This document shows, piece after piece, positions 1-11,713 of a stretch of 64,000 bases of DNA (its first letter is position 1; each line of letters starts with the position of its first letter). Both the position numbers and the translations under genes were made by a program. Below the pieces are notes generated by a model, which saw only the letters and a list, made by a program, of their open reading frames with translations, was not told where the DNA came from and did no database searches. Where the stretch lies: NCBI RefSeq assembly GCF_900088825.1, contig NZ_LT592170.1, forward strand, positions 1,868,109 to 1,932,108, read 5' to 3'. The DNA comes from Thiomonas delicata. GTDB lineage: Bacteria > Pseudomonadota > Gammaproteobacteria > Burkholderiales > Burkholderiaceae_C.

Positions 1-92
1 TGGCGGTCTCCTCGGCGCGTCGTGTGCGCGGCTTGGGCAAGAATACGCGCTTGCCGCGCCTGTCGCAGCCTTGCCAACTGGGAGCCATCATC

Positions 93-683
93 ATGGGACA
101 CCGACTCACTGCCATCGCCACCCGCACCGGCGATGCCGGCACCACCGGCCTGGGGGACGGCTCGCGCCGCTCCAAGGCCGACGCCCGCATCCACGCCCTG
201 GGCGAGGTGGACGAACTCAACTCCCACATCGGCCTGCTGCTCACCGAGGCGATGCCGGAGCCCTTGCGCGAGGTGCTGCTGCAGGTGCAGCACGATCTGT
301 TCGACCTCGGCGGCGAACTCGCCGTGCCGGGCATGAGCCTGCTGCAGGAGGCGCAGGTGCAGCGCCTGGACGCCGCGCTGAAGCAGTACAACGCCGTGCT
401 GCCGCCGCTCAAGGAATTCATTCTTCCCGGCGGCACGCGGGCGGCCAGCCTGGCGCATGTCTGCCGCACCGTGGCGCGGCGCGCCGAGCGCGCCGTGGTC
501 GCCCTGCTGCCGGATGCCGCGCCGGGGCAGGGCGAGGGCATGGCGCTCGCCTTCCCGCTGCAGTATCTCAACCGGCTGTCGGACCTGTTCTTCGTGCTGG
601 CGCGCACCCTCAACCGCGCCGGCAGCGAAGCCAGCACCGAGGTGTATTGGAAACACGAGCGCAAGGCCAAACCGAAGGCCTGA
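93..683 (+). CDS. Cob(I)alamin adenosyltransferase, PduO type
   Basis: This 196-aa protein should transfer the 5'-deoxyadenosyl group of ATP to cob(I)alamin, giving adenosylcobalamin in the cytoplasm. The N-terminus carries the PduO-type ATP-binding stretch TRTGDAGTTGLGDGSR (residues about 10-25), followed by the helical-bundle signatures ALGEVDELNSHIG and, near the C-terminus, NRLSDLFFVLAR. Length is normal for the family. I chose ATG 93 because it has a GGGAG ribosome-binding site just upstream and matches the usual family N-terminus; an in-frame ATG at 24 would add 23 residues of non-conserved sequence. No cobalamin riboswitch is visible in the short upstream stretch. The following 267 bp show no gene, so it appears monocistronic. 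Confidence 0.93.
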   Translation: MGHRLTAIATRTGDAGTTGLGDGSRRSKADARIHALGEVDELNSHIGLLLTEAMPEPLREVLLQVQHDLFDLGGELAVPGMSLLQEAQVQRLDAALKQYNAVLPPLKEFILPGGTRAASLAHVCRTVARRAERAVVALLPDAAPGQGEGMALAFPLQYLNRLSDLFFVLARTLNRAGSEASTEVYWKHERKAKPKA

Positions 684-950
684 ATCCGTGGTCGGGAACT
701 GGCTGGTGTGCCGCTGAAGAACGCGGGCCAGCAACATTTCGACATGTCCAACACATGCCGGCGTTACATCCCGCAGGCAAGATTCGCGCAGGCGCCACGA
801 CCCGGCTTCGTCGCGGCGATGTCCACGAAAATCCCCAGAACGCGACACGCCCCGCCGCGAATTGCACAATGCGGCAGCTTCGTCAACGCAAGTTCTGGTT
901 GCCTGGCTGATGCCTCGGCTTTGCTCCGCACCGTGTCCTGACTCCTCTCC

Positions 951-2291
951 ATGACCGCACCCACTCCCGCTTCGGATTCCGTTGCCATCACGCAGCCCGC
1001 TTCGCGACGCGGCCGGTGGCTGTTGGCCATCGTCGCCCTGCTCGTCGCCGGCGGCCTGTGGTGGCGCCTGGGCGACGTGGGCCATGCACAGAAAGGCCCG
1101 GGCGGCATGGGGCGCGGCGAGCAGGGCCCGCAGCCCGTGACGGCGGCCGTGGCCAAGGCCCTGCCGCTGCCGGTCTGGTTCACGGCGCTGGGCACGGTCA
1201 CGCCGCGCAGCCTGGTGAACGTGATGCCGCGCGTGGCCGGACTCCTGCAGAGCGTGGACTACAAGCAGGGCCGCATGGTCAAGGCCGGGCAACTGCTGGC
1301 GCAGATCGACCCGCGCCCGTTCCAGATCGCGGTGGCCCAGGCGCAGGCCCAGGTGGAGCAGACCCAGGCCCAGCTGGCCGGGGCGCAGCGCGATCTCGTG
1401 CGCTACGAGACCCTGCTCGGGCAGGACTCGATCGCCGCGCAGCAGGTGTCCGACCAGCGCGCCACGGTGGCCCAGCTCAAGGCCACGCTGGATGCGAACA
1501 AGGCCGCGCTGAACAACGCCAAACTGCAGCTGAGCTGGACCCGCATCACCGCCCCGGTGGCCGGCCTGGCCGGCCTGCGCCCGGTGGACGCCGGCAATAT
1601 GGTGACCACCTCGGGCGCGGTGGGCGCCGTCACTGTCGCAAACAGCGGCGGCGGAACCAGCGCCGGCAGTGGCGGCGGCAATGCCACGCCGATCGCCGTC
1701 ATCGCCCAGGTGCAGCCGGTGGACGTGACTTTCGCCCTGCCGCAGCAGCAGATCGGCGAGGTGGTGGGGCAGTTGCTGCATGGCAAGCAACTCGAAGTGC
1801 AGGCCTGGGACGCGCGCAATACCAAGCTGCTGGCCACCGGCAAGCTGGTGGCGGCCGACAACCAGATCAACACTTCCACGGGCACGCTGAACCTACGCGC
1901 CGAGTTCGACAACAAGGACCTGGCGCTGTTCCCCAACCAGTTCGTCAACGTGCGCCTGCTGGTGCGCACCCTTCCCGACGCGGTCGTGGTGCCGAGCACG
2001 GCGGTGGCGGTGGGCGCGCCGGGCACCTACGTGTACGTCATCGGCGCCGGGGACAAGGTGGCGCTGCGCAAGGTGGTCACCGGTGCGGCGTATGAAAACC
2101 TGACGCAGATCGTCTCCGGCGTGCGTCCTGGCGAGCGTGTGGTGACCGACGGCCTCGACCGCCTGCGCGACGGCAGCAAGGTGCGCGTGGTGCAGGCGCG
2201 GCAGGCCATGCCGGGGCCGGTGGCCTCCGGCGCCCATGCCGGCCGGCCTGACGGCAAGGCGAAGCCAGCCGCTGCCGGCGGGGCGCATTGA
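951..2291 (+). CDS. mdtA: RND efflux periplasmic adaptor (MdtA-like)
   Basis: This is the membrane-fusion subunit of a tripartite RND drug-efflux system, bridging the inner-membrane pump and outer-membrane channel. A single N-terminal transmembrane anchor (residues about 22-38, [18 protein letters not shown]) is followed by a split lipoyl domain around [21 protein letters not shown], a coiled-coil hairpin rich in Ala/Gln (about 125-190) and a beta-barrel domain. A Gly/Ser-rich insertion around residues 227-248 in the beta-barrel entry is unusual but in frame. At 446 aa it is slightly longer than E. coli MdtA. It is the first gene of a four-gene operon and its stop overlaps or abuts the start of the next gene, implying translational coupling. 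Confidence 0.93.
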   Translation: MTAPTPASDSVAITQPASRRGRWLLAIVALLVAGGLWWRLGDVGHAQKGPGGMGRGEQGPQPVTAAVAKALPLPVWFTALGTVTPRSLVNVMPRVAGLLQSVDYKQGRMVKAGQLLAQIDPRPFQIAVAQAQAQVEQTQAQLAGAQRDLVRYETLLGQDSIAAQQVSDQRATVAQLKATLDANKAALNNAKLQLSWTRITAPVAGLAGLRPVDAGNMVTTSGAVGAVTVANSGGGTSAGSGGGNATPIAVIAQVQPVDVTFALPQQQIGEVVGQLLHGKQLEVQAWDARNTKLLATGKLVAADNQINTSTGTLNLRAEFDNKDLALFPNQFVNVRLLVRTLPDAVVVPSTAVAVGAPGTYVYVIGAGDKVALRKVVTGAAYENLTQIVSGVRPGERVVTDGLDRLRDGSKVRVVQARQAMPGPVASGAHAGRPDGKAKPAAAGGAH

Positions 2292-2293
2292 AC

Positions 2294-5200
2294 ATGCGCG
2301 AGGCCACGCCACCGGATCATCCGGCTTCACCCGCCCACGGCGAGGGCGCGGTACCACCGCCCGACGGGGACGACGGTGCCGAGGCCGGCGCGGACCGGCC
2401 CAGCCCCTCGCGTCTGTTCATCCTGCGGCCCATCGCCACCACGCTGCTGATGGTTGCGGTGCTGGTGGCCGGCTTCGTCGGCTACAAACTGCTGCCCCAG
2501 GCCGCGCTGCCGGAGGTGGACTATCCCACCATCCAGGTCACCACGCTCTATCCCGGCGCAAGCCCGGACGTGATGACGTCCTCGATCACCGCGCCGCTGG
2601 AGCGCCAGTTCGGCCAGATGCCGGGGCTGGCGCAGATGTGGTCGGTGAGTTCAGGCGGCGCCTCGGTCATCACCCTGCGCTTCGACCTCTCGCTGTCGCT
2701 GGACGTGGCCGAGCAGGAGGTGCAGGCCGCCATCAACGCCGCCGGCAGCTTCCTGCCCACCGACCTGCCGCAGCCCCCGGTGTACGCCAAGGTCAACCCG
2801 GCCGACGCCCCGGTCATCACCCTGGGCCTGACCTCGGGCTCGCTGCCGCTGACCACGCTCTATGACCTGGCCGACACGCGGCTGAGCCAGAAGCTCTCGC
2901 AGGTGCCGGGGGTGGGCCTGGTCACGCTGTCGGGCGGGCACAAGCCGGCCGTGCGGGTGACGGTCAACGCCAGGCAGCTGGCGGCGCTGGGCCTGTCGCT
3001 CGACAGCGTGCGCACCGCCATCGGCCTGGCGAACGTCAACACGCCCAAGGGCAGCATCGACGGGCCGCAGCGGTCGTTCACCATCAACGCCAACGACCAG
3101 TTGCAGTCGCCCCAGCAGTACCGCGACATGATCATCGCCTACAACAGGGGCGCGCCGGTGCGCCTGGGCGACGTGGCGCACATCGACACCGGGGCCGAGA
3201 ACGACTGGCTGTCCGCGCTGGTCAACGGCAAGCCGGGCATCGTCATCAATGTGCAGCGCCAGCCCGGCGCCAACGTCATCCAGGTGGTCGACCGCATTCA
3301 TGCCATGCTGCCCAGCCTGCAGGCGCAGCTGCCGGCGGCGGCGCAACTGTCGGTGCTGTCCGACCGCACCGTGACCATCCGCGCCGCGATTTCGGACGTG
3401 ACCTTCGAATTGCTGCTCGCCGTGCTGCTGGTGGTGCTGGTGATCTTCGTGTTCCTGCGCAGCGCGCGCGCCACCTTCATCCCGGCCACCGCCGTGCCGC
3501 TGGCCCTGGTGGGCACCTTCGGCGCCATGTACCTGTTCGGCTTCTCCATCAACACCCTGACGCTGATGGCGCTGACCATCGCCACCGGCTTCGTGGTGGA
3601 CGACGCCATCGTCATGATCGAGAACATCGCGCGCTACATCGAGGCCGGCGAACCGCCGCTGCGCGCCGCGCTCAAGGGCGCGGCGCAGATCGGCTTCACC
3701 ATCATCTCGCTGACCTTCTCGCTCATTGCCGTGCTCATCCCGCTGCTGTTCATGGGCGACGTGGTGGGCCGGCTGTTCCGCGAATTCGCCATCACCCTGG
3801 CGGTGGCCATCGTCATCTCGGCCTTCGTTTCGCTGACCTTTACGCCCATGCTGTCGGCGCGCCTGCTGCGCCACGTCCCCGAGGAAAAACAAGGCCGGCT
3901 GTTCCGCGCCAGCGGTCGTGCCTTCGAGCGCCTGGCCGACGGCTATGCACGCGCGCTGGCCTGGGTCCTGCGCCACCAGCCGCTGGTGCTGCTGCTGGCC
4001 GCGGGCACGCTGCTGCTCACGGCCTTGCTCTACATGGTCATTCCCAAGGGTTTTTTCCCTGTGCAGGACACCGGGCTGATCCAGGCCACCACGGTGGCGC
4101 CGCAGGACGTGTCCTTTGCCGCCATGCAGCGCCGGCAGCAGGCGCTGGTGGATGCGCTGCTGCGGGACCCGGCGGTGGCCAGCATTTCCTCGGTGGTGGG
4201 CATTGACGGCGTGAACACGACGATGAACACCGGGCGCCTGCTCATCAACCTCAAGCCGCTGGCGCAGCGCGTGCTGCGCGTGGGGCCCATCATCCAGCGC
4301 CTGGACGCGCGTGCCGCGAATGTCGAAGGCATACGCCTGTTCATGCAGCCGGTGCAGGATCTCACCATCGACGACATCGCCAGCCGCTACCCCTATCAGT
4401 TCAGCCTCTCGGCCACCAGCCAGGCGCAGCTGTCCGCGGTGAACGCCGCGCTGATGCAACGCCTGCGCGCGCTGCCGCAGCTCGCCGGCGTCACCAGCGA
4501 CCTGCAGGACCAGGGCCTGCAGGCCTATGTGGACGTGGACCGCGCGGCGGCCAGCCGCCTGGGCATCACCATGAGCGCGGTGGACAGCGCGCTGTACAAC
4601 GCCTTCGGCCAGCGCCTGGTGTCGACCATCTTCACCCAGTCGGCGCAGTACCGCGTGGTGCTGGGCGCCGGCGGGCAGGGCGGCGCGGGGCTTGCGGCGT
4701 TCAACAGCGTGTATCTCGCGTCGAGCAGCGGGCAGCCTGTGCCGCTGTCAAGCATCGCGCGCGTCGAGCAGCGGGCCACGCCCTTGGCCATCGACCACCT
4801 CGGCCAGTTCCCGGCGGCGCTGATCTCCTTCCAGCTCGCGCCCGGCACCTCGCTGGGCGCGGCGGTGAGCGCCATCCAGCAGGCGGCGAAGGACTCGGCG
4901 CTGCCGCCTTCGGTGGTCATCCAGTTCCAGGGCGCGGCCAGCGCCTTCCAGGCCGCGCTGTCCAATCAGCTCTGGCTGCTGCTGGCGGCGGTGGCCACCA
5001 TGTACATCGTGCTCGGCGTGCTGTACGAGAGCTATATCCATCCCATCACCATCCTGTCCACGCTGCCGTCGGCCGGCATCGGCGCGCTGCTGGCATTGAT
5101 GGGCTCGGGGCACGACCTCACGGTCATCGCCATCATCGGCATCATCCTGCTCATTGGCATCGTGCAGAAGAACGCCATTCTGATGGTGGACTTCGCGCTC

Positions 5201-5521
5201 GACGCCCAGCGCCGCCAGGGGCTGCCGGCCGAGGCCGCCATGTTGCAGGCCGCGCGCCTGCGCCTGCGCCCCATCCTGATGACGACCTTCGCCGCGCTGT
5301 TCGGCGCGGTGCCGCTGGTGGTGGGCGGCGGCATGGGCGCCGAACTGCGCCAGCCGCTGGGCATCACCCTGGTGGGCGGCCTGCTGCTGTCGCAACTGCT
5401 GACGCTGTTCACCACGCCGGTTATCTACCTGACGTTCGACCGCCTCGCCGCGCGCGTGACCCGCTGGCGGGTGCGGCGCTTCGGCGCGCCTGACGAGGTG
5501 CAAGGCGAGGGCGGGGCGTGA
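2294..5521 (+). CDS. mdtB: RND efflux pump, inner-membrane subunit (MdtB-like)
   Basis: This 1075-aa proton-driven RND permease of the hydrophobe/amphiphile efflux family resembles MdtB. After a hydrophilic N-terminal extension of about 40 residues, TM1 starts at [19 protein letters not shown]. Two large periplasmic loops and twelve membrane helices follow. The proton-relay aspartate pair is visible in [14 protein letters not shown], and the C-terminal half has [17 protein letters not shown] 2294 lies 3 bp after the adaptor stop; a TTG at 2288 overlaps that stop and is an alternative. The 3' end overlaps the next pump gene by 4 bp. Pairing two different RND pumps in one operon is typical of MdtBC, which acts as a heteromer. 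Confidence 0.92.
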   Translation: MREATPPDHPASPAHGEGAVPPPDGDDGAEAGADRPSPSRLFILRPIATTLLMVAVLVAGFVGYKLLPQAALPEVDYPTIQVTTLYPGASPDVMTSSITAPLERQFGQMPGLAQMWSVSSGGASVITLRFDLSLSLDVAEQEVQAAINAAGSFLPTDLPQPPVYAKVNPADAPVITLGLTSGSLPLTTLYDLADTRLSQKLSQVPGVGLVTLSGGHKPAVRVTVNARQLAALGLSLDSVRTAIGLANVNTPKGSIDGPQRSFTINANDQLQSPQQYRDMIIAYNRGAPVRLGDVAHIDTGAENDWLSALVNGKPGIVINVQRQPGANVIQVVDRIHAMLPSLQAQLPAAAQLSVLSDRTVTIRAAISDVTFELLLAVLLVVLVIFVFLRSARATFIPATAVPLALVGTFGAMYLFGFSINTLTLMALTIATGFVVDDAIVMIENIARYIEAGEPPLRAALKGAAQIGFTIISLTFSLIAVLIPLLFMGDVVGRLFREFAITLAVAIVISAFVSLTFTPMLSARLLRHVPEEKQGRLFRASGRAFERLADGYARALAWVLRHQPLVLLLAAGTLLLTALLYMVIPKGFFPVQDTGLIQATTVAPQDVSFAAMQRRQQALVDALLRDPAVASISSVVGIDGVNTTMNTGRLLINLKPLAQRVLRVGPIIQRLDARAANVEGIRLFMQPVQDLTIDDIASRYPYQFSLSATSQAQLSAVNAALMQRLRALPQLAGVTSDLQDQGLQAYVDVDRAAASRLGITMSAVDSALYNAFGQRLVSTIFTQSAQYRVVLGAGGQGGAGLAAFNSVYLASSSGQPVPLSSIARVEQRATPLAIDHLGQFPAALISFQLAPGTSLGAAVSAIQQAAKDSALPPSVVIQFQGAASAFQAALSNQLWLLLAAVATMYIVLGVLYESYIHPITILSTLPSAGIGALLALMGSGHDLTVIAIIGIILLIGIVQKNAILMVDFALDAQRRQGLPAEAAMLQAARLRLRPILMTTFAALFGAVPLVVGGGMGAELRQPLGITLVGGLLLSQLLTLFTTPVIYLTFDRLAARVTRWRVRRFGAPDEVQGEGGA

Positions 5522-8500
5522 ACATTTCCGCGCCTTTCATCCACCGCCCGGTGGCGACCAGTCTGCTGGCGCTGGCGGTGCTGCTGGCCGGCATCATCGC
5601 CTTTCGGCTGCTGCCGGTGGCGCCGCTGCCGCAGGTGGACTTTCCCACCATCACGGTGCAGGCCAGCATGGCCGGGGCCAGCCCCGAGGTGATGGCGGCG
5701 ACCGTGGCCACGCCGTTGGAGCGTTCGCTCGGCACCATCGCCGGCATTTCGCAAATGACGTCCAGCAGCACGCTGGGCTCGACCCGCATCATCCTGCAGT
5801 TCGACCTGTCCAAGGACATCAACAGCGCGGCGCGCCAGGTGCAGGCGGCGATCAACGCGGCGCGGCCGCTGCTGCCCACGGGACTGTCGGGCAACCCGAC
5901 CTACCGCAAGGTGAACCCGGCCGACGCGCCGATCATGATCATCTCGCTGACGTCCAAGAGCCTGACGCGCGGGCAGATGTACGACGCTGCCTCCACCATC
6001 CTGGCGCAGAAGATCTCGCAGATCGCCGGCATCGGCCAGGTCACGGTGGGAGGCGCCGCGCTGCCGGCGGTGCGCGTGGAGCTCGAATTGCCACGCGTCA
6101 ACGGCATGGGGCTGAGCCTGGAGCAGATCCGCCAGGCCATCGCCAGCGCCAATGTGGACACGCCCAAGGGCGCCGTGGACGGCGCCGAGCACCGCTGGCA
6201 GGTCGGCGCGAACGACCAGATGACGACCCCGGCGCAGTACCAGCGCATCGTCGTCGGCTACAAGAACGGTGCGCCGATCCGGCTCGACCAGGTGGCCGAC
6301 GTGCGCGAGGGCCTGCAGAACGACCAGAACATGGGCCTGGCCAACGGCCAGCCGTCGGTGCAGCTCATCATCTTCCGCCAGCCCGGGGCCAACATCATCG
6401 ACGCGGTGGACGGCGTGAAGGCGGCCTTGCCGCAGCTCGAGGCCTCGATTCCCGCGGCCATCGAGGTGCGCATCATGTCCGACCGCACCACCACCATCCG
6501 CGCCTCGCTCAGCGAGGTGGAGAACACCCTGATGCTCTCGGTGCTGCTGGTGGTGGGCGTGGTCTGGCTGTTCCTGCGCGACGCGCGCGCCACGCTGATT
6601 CCGGCGCTGGCGGTGCCGCTGTCGCTGGTGGGCACCTTCGCCGCGATGTGGTTGCTGGATTACAGCCTGGACAACCTCTCGCTGATGGCGCTGATCGTGG
6701 CCACCGGCTTCGTCGTCGATGACGCCATCGTGGTGCTGGAGAACATCATGCGCCACGTCGAGGCCGGCATGCGCCCGCTGGATGCGGCCCTCAAGGGCGC
6801 GCGCGAGGTGGGTTTCACCGTGCTGTCGATGAGCCTGTCGCTGGTGGCGGTGTTCCTGCCGGTGCTGTTCATGGGCGGCATCGTCGGCCGGCTGTTCCAC
6901 GAGTTCGCCGTGACGCTGTCGGTGGCCATCGGCATCTCGCTGCTGGTGTCGCTCACGGTCACGCCCATGCTCGCGGCGCGCTGGCTGCGGCCGCATCGCG
7001 CCGCCCCGTCCGGCGCACCCGCACGGCCCTCGCGCCTGGCGGGCGCCTGGGACCGCATCCACCGCGGCTATGCGCGCAGCCTGCGCTGGGCGCTCGGGCA
7101 TCCCAAGCTCATGCTGCTGGTGTTCTTCTCCACCATCGCGCTCAACGTCTATCTGTACAAGATCGTGCCCAAGGGTTTTTTCCCGATGCAGGACACGGGT
7201 CTGCTGGTGGGCTCGGTGCAGGCGGACCAGTCGATTTCCTTCCAGGACATGCGCAAGAAGCTCGAACGCATCGTCGCCATCGTGCGCAAGAATGAGGGCG
7301 TGCAGAACGTGGTGGCCTTCAGCGGCGGCGGCACGACCAACAGCGCCTTCATGTTCATGCAGCTCAAGCCCATCAGCCAGCGTCCGGGGGTGCAGACCAT
7401 CATCATGCAGTTGCGCAAGGCGCTCGCGCGCGTTCCGGGCGCGCAGACGTTCATGTTCCCGGTGCAGGACATCCGCGCCGGCGGCAGGCCGGCGGCGGCG
7501 CTGTACGAATACACCCTGCAGGCCAGCGACCTCGGTGCGCTGCGGGAGTGGGAGCCCAAGGTGCTGGAGGCGTTCAAGCACATTCCGGGCATGAACGACG
7601 TCAACACCGACCAGCAGGCCAGCGGCCTGCAGCTCAGCCTGGTGCTGGACCGCGCGGCGGCGGCGCGCTACGGCATTCCGGTGGCGACGATCGACCAGAC
7701 CCTGAACGACGCCTTCGGCCAGCGGCTCGTCTCGACCATCTACGCCCCGCTCAACCAGTACCGCGTGGTGATGGAGGCGGCCCCGCAATACCAGCAGAGC
7801 AGTTCGGCGCTGAACGACATCTACCTCGTCGGCAGCGGCGGCCAGCGCGTGCCGCTCTCGGCCCTGGCGCACGATGAACTGACCAACACGCCACTGGCGG
7901 TGAACCACCAGGGCTTGTTCGTGTCCTCGACCATCTCCTTCAACCTGGACAAGGGGATCTCGCTCGGGCAGATCCAGGGCAAGATCGACCAGGCCATGGC
8001 CGAGATCGGCCTGCCCTCGGACGTCCACGGTGGTTTCCAGGGCACGGCCAAGCTGTTCGCCGACACGCTGAAGAATCAGCCGCTGTTCATCATGGCGGCC
8101 ATCTTCGCCATCTACATCGTGCTGGGCATGCTGTACGAAAGCACCCTGCATCCGCTGACCATCCTGTCCACCCTGCCGCCCGCCGGCGTGGGCGCGGTGC
8201 TGGCGCTGATGCTGTTCCACGCCGAGTTTTCCATCATCGCGCTCATCGGCGTGTTCCTGCTCATCGGCATCGTGAAGAAGAACGCCATCCTGATGGTGGA
8301 CTTCGCCCTGCAGGCCGAGCGCGAGCACGGCGCCGGGCCGCGCGACGCCATCTACCAGGCCGCCACGCTGCGCCTGCGCCCCATCCTCATGACCACGCTG
8401 GCGGCGCTGTTCACCGCGCTGCCGCTGGCTTTCATCACCGGCAACGGCGCCGAGCTGCGCCAGCCGCTGGGCATTTCCATCGCCGGCGGGCTGATCGTCA

Positions 8501-8622
8501 GCCAGGCGCTGACGCTCTACACCACCCCGGTCATCTACCTCGAACTCGACCGCCTGCGGCAATGGACCTTGCGCAAGTTCGGACGCAGCGGCCGCCCGGC
8601 GCCGCTCGACAAACCGGTCTGA
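5518..8622 (+). CDS. mdtC: RND efflux pump, inner-membrane subunit (MdtC-like)
   Basis: This is the second RND permease of the operon, 1034 aa, beginning directly with a membrane helix ([19 protein letters not shown]) as MdtC proteins do. The proton-relay motif [14 protein letters not shown] and the second-half motif [14 protein letters not shown] are both intact. It starts at a GTG whose last bases form the TGA stop of the preceding gene (GTGA overlap), so translation is probably coupled. It is clearly homologous to, but distinct from, its neighbour, which argues for an MdtBC-type heterotrimer rather than a recent duplication. Substrates cannot be read from sequence. Confidence 0.92.
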   Translation: MNISAPFIHRPVATSLLALAVLLAGIIAFRLLPVAPLPQVDFPTITVQASMAGASPEVMAATVATPLERSLGTIAGISQMTSSSTLGSTRIILQFDLSKDINSAARQVQAAINAARPLLPTGLSGNPTYRKVNPADAPIMIISLTSKSLTRGQMYDAASTILAQKISQIAGIGQVTVGGAALPAVRVELELPRVNGMGLSLEQIRQAIASANVDTPKGAVDGAEHRWQVGANDQMTTPAQYQRIVVGYKNGAPIRLDQVADVREGLQNDQNMGLANGQPSVQLIIFRQPGANIIDAVDGVKAALPQLEASIPAAIEVRIMSDRTTTIRASLSEVENTLMLSVLLVVGVVWLFLRDARATLIPALAVPLSLVGTFAAMWLLDYSLDNLSLMALIVATGFVVDDAIVVLENIMRHVEAGMRPLDAALKGAREVGFTVLSMSLSLVAVFLPVLFMGGIVGRLFHEFAVTLSVAIGISLLVSLTVTPMLAARWLRPHRAAPSGAPARPSRLAGAWDRIHRGYARSLRWALGHPKLMLLVFFSTIALNVYLYKIVPKGFFPMQDTGLLVGSVQADQSISFQDMRKKLERIVAIVRKNEGVQNVVAFSGGGTTNSAFMFMQLKPISQRPGVQTIIMQLRKALARVPGAQTFMFPVQDIRAGGRPAAALYEYTLQASDLGALREWEPKVLEAFKHIPGMNDVNTDQQASGLQLSLVLDRAAAARYGIPVATIDQTLNDAFGQRLVSTIYAPLNQYRVVMEAAPQYQQSSSALNDIYLVGSGGQRVPLSALAHDELTNTPLAVNHQGLFVSSTISFNLDKGISLGQIQGKIDQAMAEIGLPSDVHGGFQGTAKLFADTLKNQPLFIMAAIFAIYIVLGMLYESTLHPLTILSTLPPAGVGAVLALMLFHAEFSIIALIGVFLLIGIVKKNAILMVDFALQAEREHGAGPRDAIYQAATLRLRPILMTTLAALFTALPLAFITGNGAELRQPLGISIAGGLIVSQALTLYTTPVIYLELDRLRQWTLRKFGRSGRPAPLDKPV

Positions 8623-8627
8623 TCGCC

Positions 8628-10148
8628 ATGCCCGAGACCACCATGCCACCGCAGCCAGTCACCGTTCATGCCATGCCGGGGCGCGTTCACCGCGCCCTGC
8701 TGCCGGCCCTGCTCGCCTTGCTGTTGGGCGCCTGTGCCGCCAACCCGCCCGAACCGCCGGTGAAAGTCGCCATGCCGCCGGCCTACGCCCAGGCCCATGG
8801 CGACTGGCAGCCCGCCCAGCCACCCGCAGCCATGCCGCACGGCCCCTGGTGGCAGGCGTTCGGCGATCCCGTGCTCGACGCGCTGGAGCCGCAGGTGGCG
8901 CAGCACAACCAGAGCCTGGCGGCACAGCTGGCCGCCTACGAGCAGGCGCAGGCGGCCATCGCCGAGGCGCAGGCCGCCTACGATCCGACGCTGTCGGCCG
9001 GGCTTTCGGCCACGCGCTCGAAGTCGCCGGGCGCCAGCAACAGCGTCGCGGTGCCGGGGCGCATCTTCAACAGCGTGAGCGCGTCGGCCACGGCGAGCTG
9101 GGTGCCCGATCTGTGGGGCAAGGTGCGCTTGCAGGTGCAGGCCGGCGAGGCCAGCGCCGCGGCCAGCGCCGCCACCCTGCAATTCACCCAGCTCAGCCTG
9201 CAGGCCACCTTGGCGCAAAGCTATCTGCAGCTGCGCACGGTGGATGCGCAGATCCGCCTCGCCGAGGACACCGTGGCGGCCTACAAGCGCGCGCTGCAGC
9301 TCACCGAGAACCGCTACAGGGCCGGGGTGGACACGGCGGCCGACGTGGCCCTGGCCCGCACCCAGTTGCTGCAGGCCCAGACCAGCCTCACCGACCTCGG
9401 CGTGACCCGCGCGCAACTGCAGAACGCCATCGCCGTGCTCGTCGGCAAGGCGCCGGCGGATTTCTCGCTGCCCCCGACCGACGCGCTGCCTGCGGTGCCG
9501 GACATCCCCGCCGGCATTCCCACCCAGTTGCTGCAGCGCCGTCCCGACCTGGCCGCCGCGCAGGCGCAGGTGGAAGCGGCCAACGCGCAGATCGGCGTGG
9601 CGCAAACCGCGTGGTTCCCCAACCTCACCCTCTCGGCCCAGGCCGGCAGCCAGGCCACCCGCCTGGCCGATCTGTTCTCGGCGCCCAGCCTGTTCTGGTC
9701 GCTCGGCCCCAGCCTGGCCGCGGCCCTGTTCGACGGCGGCTTGCGCCATGCCCAGCTGGCGTCCAGCCAAGCCGCCTACCGGCAAACCGTGGCCAACTAC
9801 CGGCAGGGCGTGCTGACCGCCATGCAGCAGGTCGAGAACAATCTCGCCGCCCAGCGCATCCTCATGCAGGAAGCGCAGCAGCAGGCCGAGGTGGTGCAGG
9901 CGGCCCGGGTGTCGCTGCGCCTGGCCGAGAACCAGTACAAGGCCGGCACCGCCGTGTACCTCAACGTCATCACCGCGCAGACCACGCTGTTCAACGCCCG
10001 CAACGCCCAACTCACGCTGCTGAACCGGCGCTACGTCGCGGCGGCGGGCCTGATCCAGGCGCTGGGCGGAGGCTGGGGCGACGCGGCGCGGCCGGCGCTG
10101 GGGGCGCCCCCGGCCGGTGAGGCGACGATGCGGCAAAGCGGCGGCTGA
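8628..10148 (+). CDS. Outer-membrane efflux lipoprotein, NodT family
   Basis: This 506-aa protein should be the TolC-like outer-membrane channel of the upstream RND system. The N-terminus has a lipoprotein signal peptide ending in a lipobox LLLGAC, so the cysteine should be acylated. The body shows the two repeats of the NodT/OprM family, each with long alpha-helical stretches and the typical QLLQRRPDLAAAQAQ segment in the middle. ATG 8628 lies 5 bp after the mdtC-like stop; an ATG further in (MPGRVHRALL) would also keep the signal peptide. It closes the operon adaptor, pump, pump, channel. Confidence 0.92.
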   Translation: MPETTMPPQPVTVHAMPGRVHRALLPALLALLLGACAANPPEPPVKVAMPPAYAQAHGDWQPAQPPAAMPHGPWWQAFGDPVLDALEPQVAQHNQSLAAQLAAYEQAQAAIAEAQAAYDPTLSAGLSATRSKSPGASNSVAVPGRIFNSVSASATASWVPDLWGKVRLQVQAGEASAAASAATLQFTQLSLQATLAQSYLQLRTVDAQIRLAEDTVAAYKRALQLTENRYRAGVDTAADVALARTQLLQAQTSLTDLGVTRAQLQNAIAVLVGKAPADFSLPPTDALPAVPDIPAGIPTQLLQRRPDLAAAQAQVEAANAQIGVAQTAWFPNLTLSAQAGSQATRLADLFSAPSLFWSLGPSLAAALFDGGLRHAQLASSQAAYRQTVANYRQGVLTAMQQVENNLAAQRILMQEAQQQAEVVQAARVSLRLAENQYKAGTAVYLNVITAQTTLFNARNAQLTLLNRRYVAAAGLIQALGGGWGDAARPALGAPPAGEATMRQSGG

Positions 10149-10212
10149 CGCGCGTGGCGGCCGGCGCGGATGCGGAATTCGCCTTACGCTTGGGCACCGA
10201 GGCGCTGACGAC

Positions 10213-11703
10213 GTGCGCCAACCCGGAACCCAGCCCATCCCGCCCGAGACCTTGAGCCACGCACCGCAAGAAGGGACATCCGCGGCCCAGCCCGAGGCCG
10301 CCGTGCCGTTCGGCCGCTTCGTGCAATTGTTCACGGCGGTCATGCTGCCCATCTTCCTCGCCGCGGTGGACCAGACCCTGCTGGCCACCGCCACGCCGGC
10401 CATCGCGCGCGACCTCGGCGACCTGCGCGACAGCGCGTGGATCGCCGTGGGCTATCTGCTGGCCTCCACCATCATGGCGCCGTTGTATGGCCGTCTGGGC
10501 GACCGCTACGGCCGGCGCGACGCGCTGGTGGCCGCGCTGGGACTGTTCGCGCTCGGTTCGGCCGCCTGCGCCGCCGCGCAAGGCATGTGGTGGCTGATCG
10601 CCGCGCGTCTGTTGCAGGGCCTGGGCGGCGGCGGGCTCATGGTGATGAGCCAGGCGCTCATCGGCGAAGCCGTGCCGCCGCGCCAGCGTCCGCGCTTCCA
10701 GGCGTATTTCGGCATCGTGTTCGTGCTCGCCAGCGTCACCGGGCCGCTGCTCGGCGGCCTGGTGGTCAGCAGCTTCAGCTGGCGCTGGCTGTTCGTGGCC
10801 AACCTGCCGCTGGCCGCCGTGGCCGTGTGGCGGGCCCTGCTGCTGCCCGAAAGCCCGCGTCACACCTTGCCCGGGCAGGGACACGACGCGCCCGGCGTGC
10901 TGCTGTTCGCCGCCACCGCCGGCCTGGCGCTGCTGTGGCTCACGCTCGCCGGGCATCGCTTCGCCTGGCTTTCGGCACCCAGCCTCGGCATGGCCGGGGC
11001 GGCCGCGGTGCTGGGCTGGTTGCTGGCGCGGCGCGAACGCGGCCTGGCGCATCCCTTCCTGCCGCTGGAATTGCTGCGCATGCCGGCCATCGCCTGGACC
11101 AGCCTCACCGTCACGTTGTCCACCGCCAGCATGTTCGCCCTGGTGTTTTTCCTGCCGGTGTACATCCAGCTCGGCAACCACGGCAACGCCGCGCATGCCG
11201 GCTTGCTGTTGCTGCCGCTGACCGGCGGCCTGGTGCTGGGAGCCAACCTCACCGGCCGCCTGGTGGCGCGAACCGGCCGGCCCGACCAGCCGCCGCGCTG
11301 GGGGCTGGGGCTGGCGGCTCTTGCGTTTCTTCTGCTCGGCCTGCTGCCCGCCGGCAGCGTCACCGTCGGCGTGCTCGGCGCGTTCGCCGGGCTGGGGTTC
11401 GGCACCGTGATGCCCACCTCGCAAGTGCTGATCCAGGCCGTCGCCGGACGCCAGCGCCTGGGCGCGGCGGCGGCCACGGTGTCGCTGGCGCGCTCCACCG
11501 GGGCGTCGGTGGGCACGGCGCTGTTCGGTGCGCTGGTGTTCGGCCTGATTTCCAGCGCCGACCTGCAGGCCGCCTTGCTCGGCACGGACGCGGCGGCCAT
11601 CCAGCAGGTCACACGCGCTTTTCACATCGCCTTCGCTGCCGCCGGCGGAATCACGCTGCTGGCGGTGTGGATCTCCACCCGCGTGCCGCGCGTGGAGATC
11701 TGA
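10213..11703 (+). CDS. MFS drug transporter, 14-TM EmrB/QacA type
   Basis: This 496-aa proton-coupled multidrug exporter of the DHA2 family has a cytoplasmic N-terminus leading to TM1 with the motif LAAVDQTLLATATPAIARDL, and the loop 2-3 signature GRLGDRYGRRDAL is intact. About fourteen hydrophobic helices can be counted. The start is uncertain: GTG 10213 is used, while TTG 10252 or an upstream ATG at 10117 inside the preceding gene are possible. It lies 64 bp after the RND channel gene on the same strand, so it may be read through from that operon or have its own promoter. The substrate is unknown. Confidence 0.85.
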   Translation: MRQPGTQPIPPETLSHAPQEGTSAAQPEAAVPFGRFVQLFTAVMLPIFLAAVDQTLLATATPAIARDLGDLRDSAWIAVGYLLASTIMAPLYGRLGDRYGRRDALVAALGLFALGSAACAAAQGMWWLIAARLLQGLGGGGLMVMSQALIGEAVPPRQRPRFQAYFGIVFVLASVTGPLLGGLVVSSFSWRWLFVANLPLAAVAVWRALLLPESPRHTLPGQGHDAPGVLLFAATAGLALLWLTLAGHRFAWLSAPSLGMAGAAAVLGWLLARRERGLAHPFLPLELLRMPAIAWTSLTVTLSTASMFALVFFLPVYIQLGNHGNAAHAGLLLLPLTGGLVLGANLTGRLVARTGRPDQPPRWGLGLAALAFLLLGLLPAGSVTVGVLGAFAGLGFGTVMPTSQVLIQAVAGRQRLGAAAATVSLARSTGASVGTALFGALVFGLISSADLQAALLGTDAAAIQQVTRAFHIAFAAAGGITLLAVWISTRVPRVEI

Positions 11704-11713
11704 CGCAGCCGGG

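Noticed and set aside
2288..8622. Possible recent tandem duplication of one RND pump gene
   Set aside because: The two proteins differ throughout, including N-termini and loop sequences, and match the separate MdtB and MdtC types.
5425..8649. Very long open frame on the minus strand opposite the second RND pump gene
   Set aside because: It is a by-product of GC-rich codon structure: its translation is low-complexity Arg/His/Gln/Gly-rich with no domain, while the plus strand encodes a clear RND pump.
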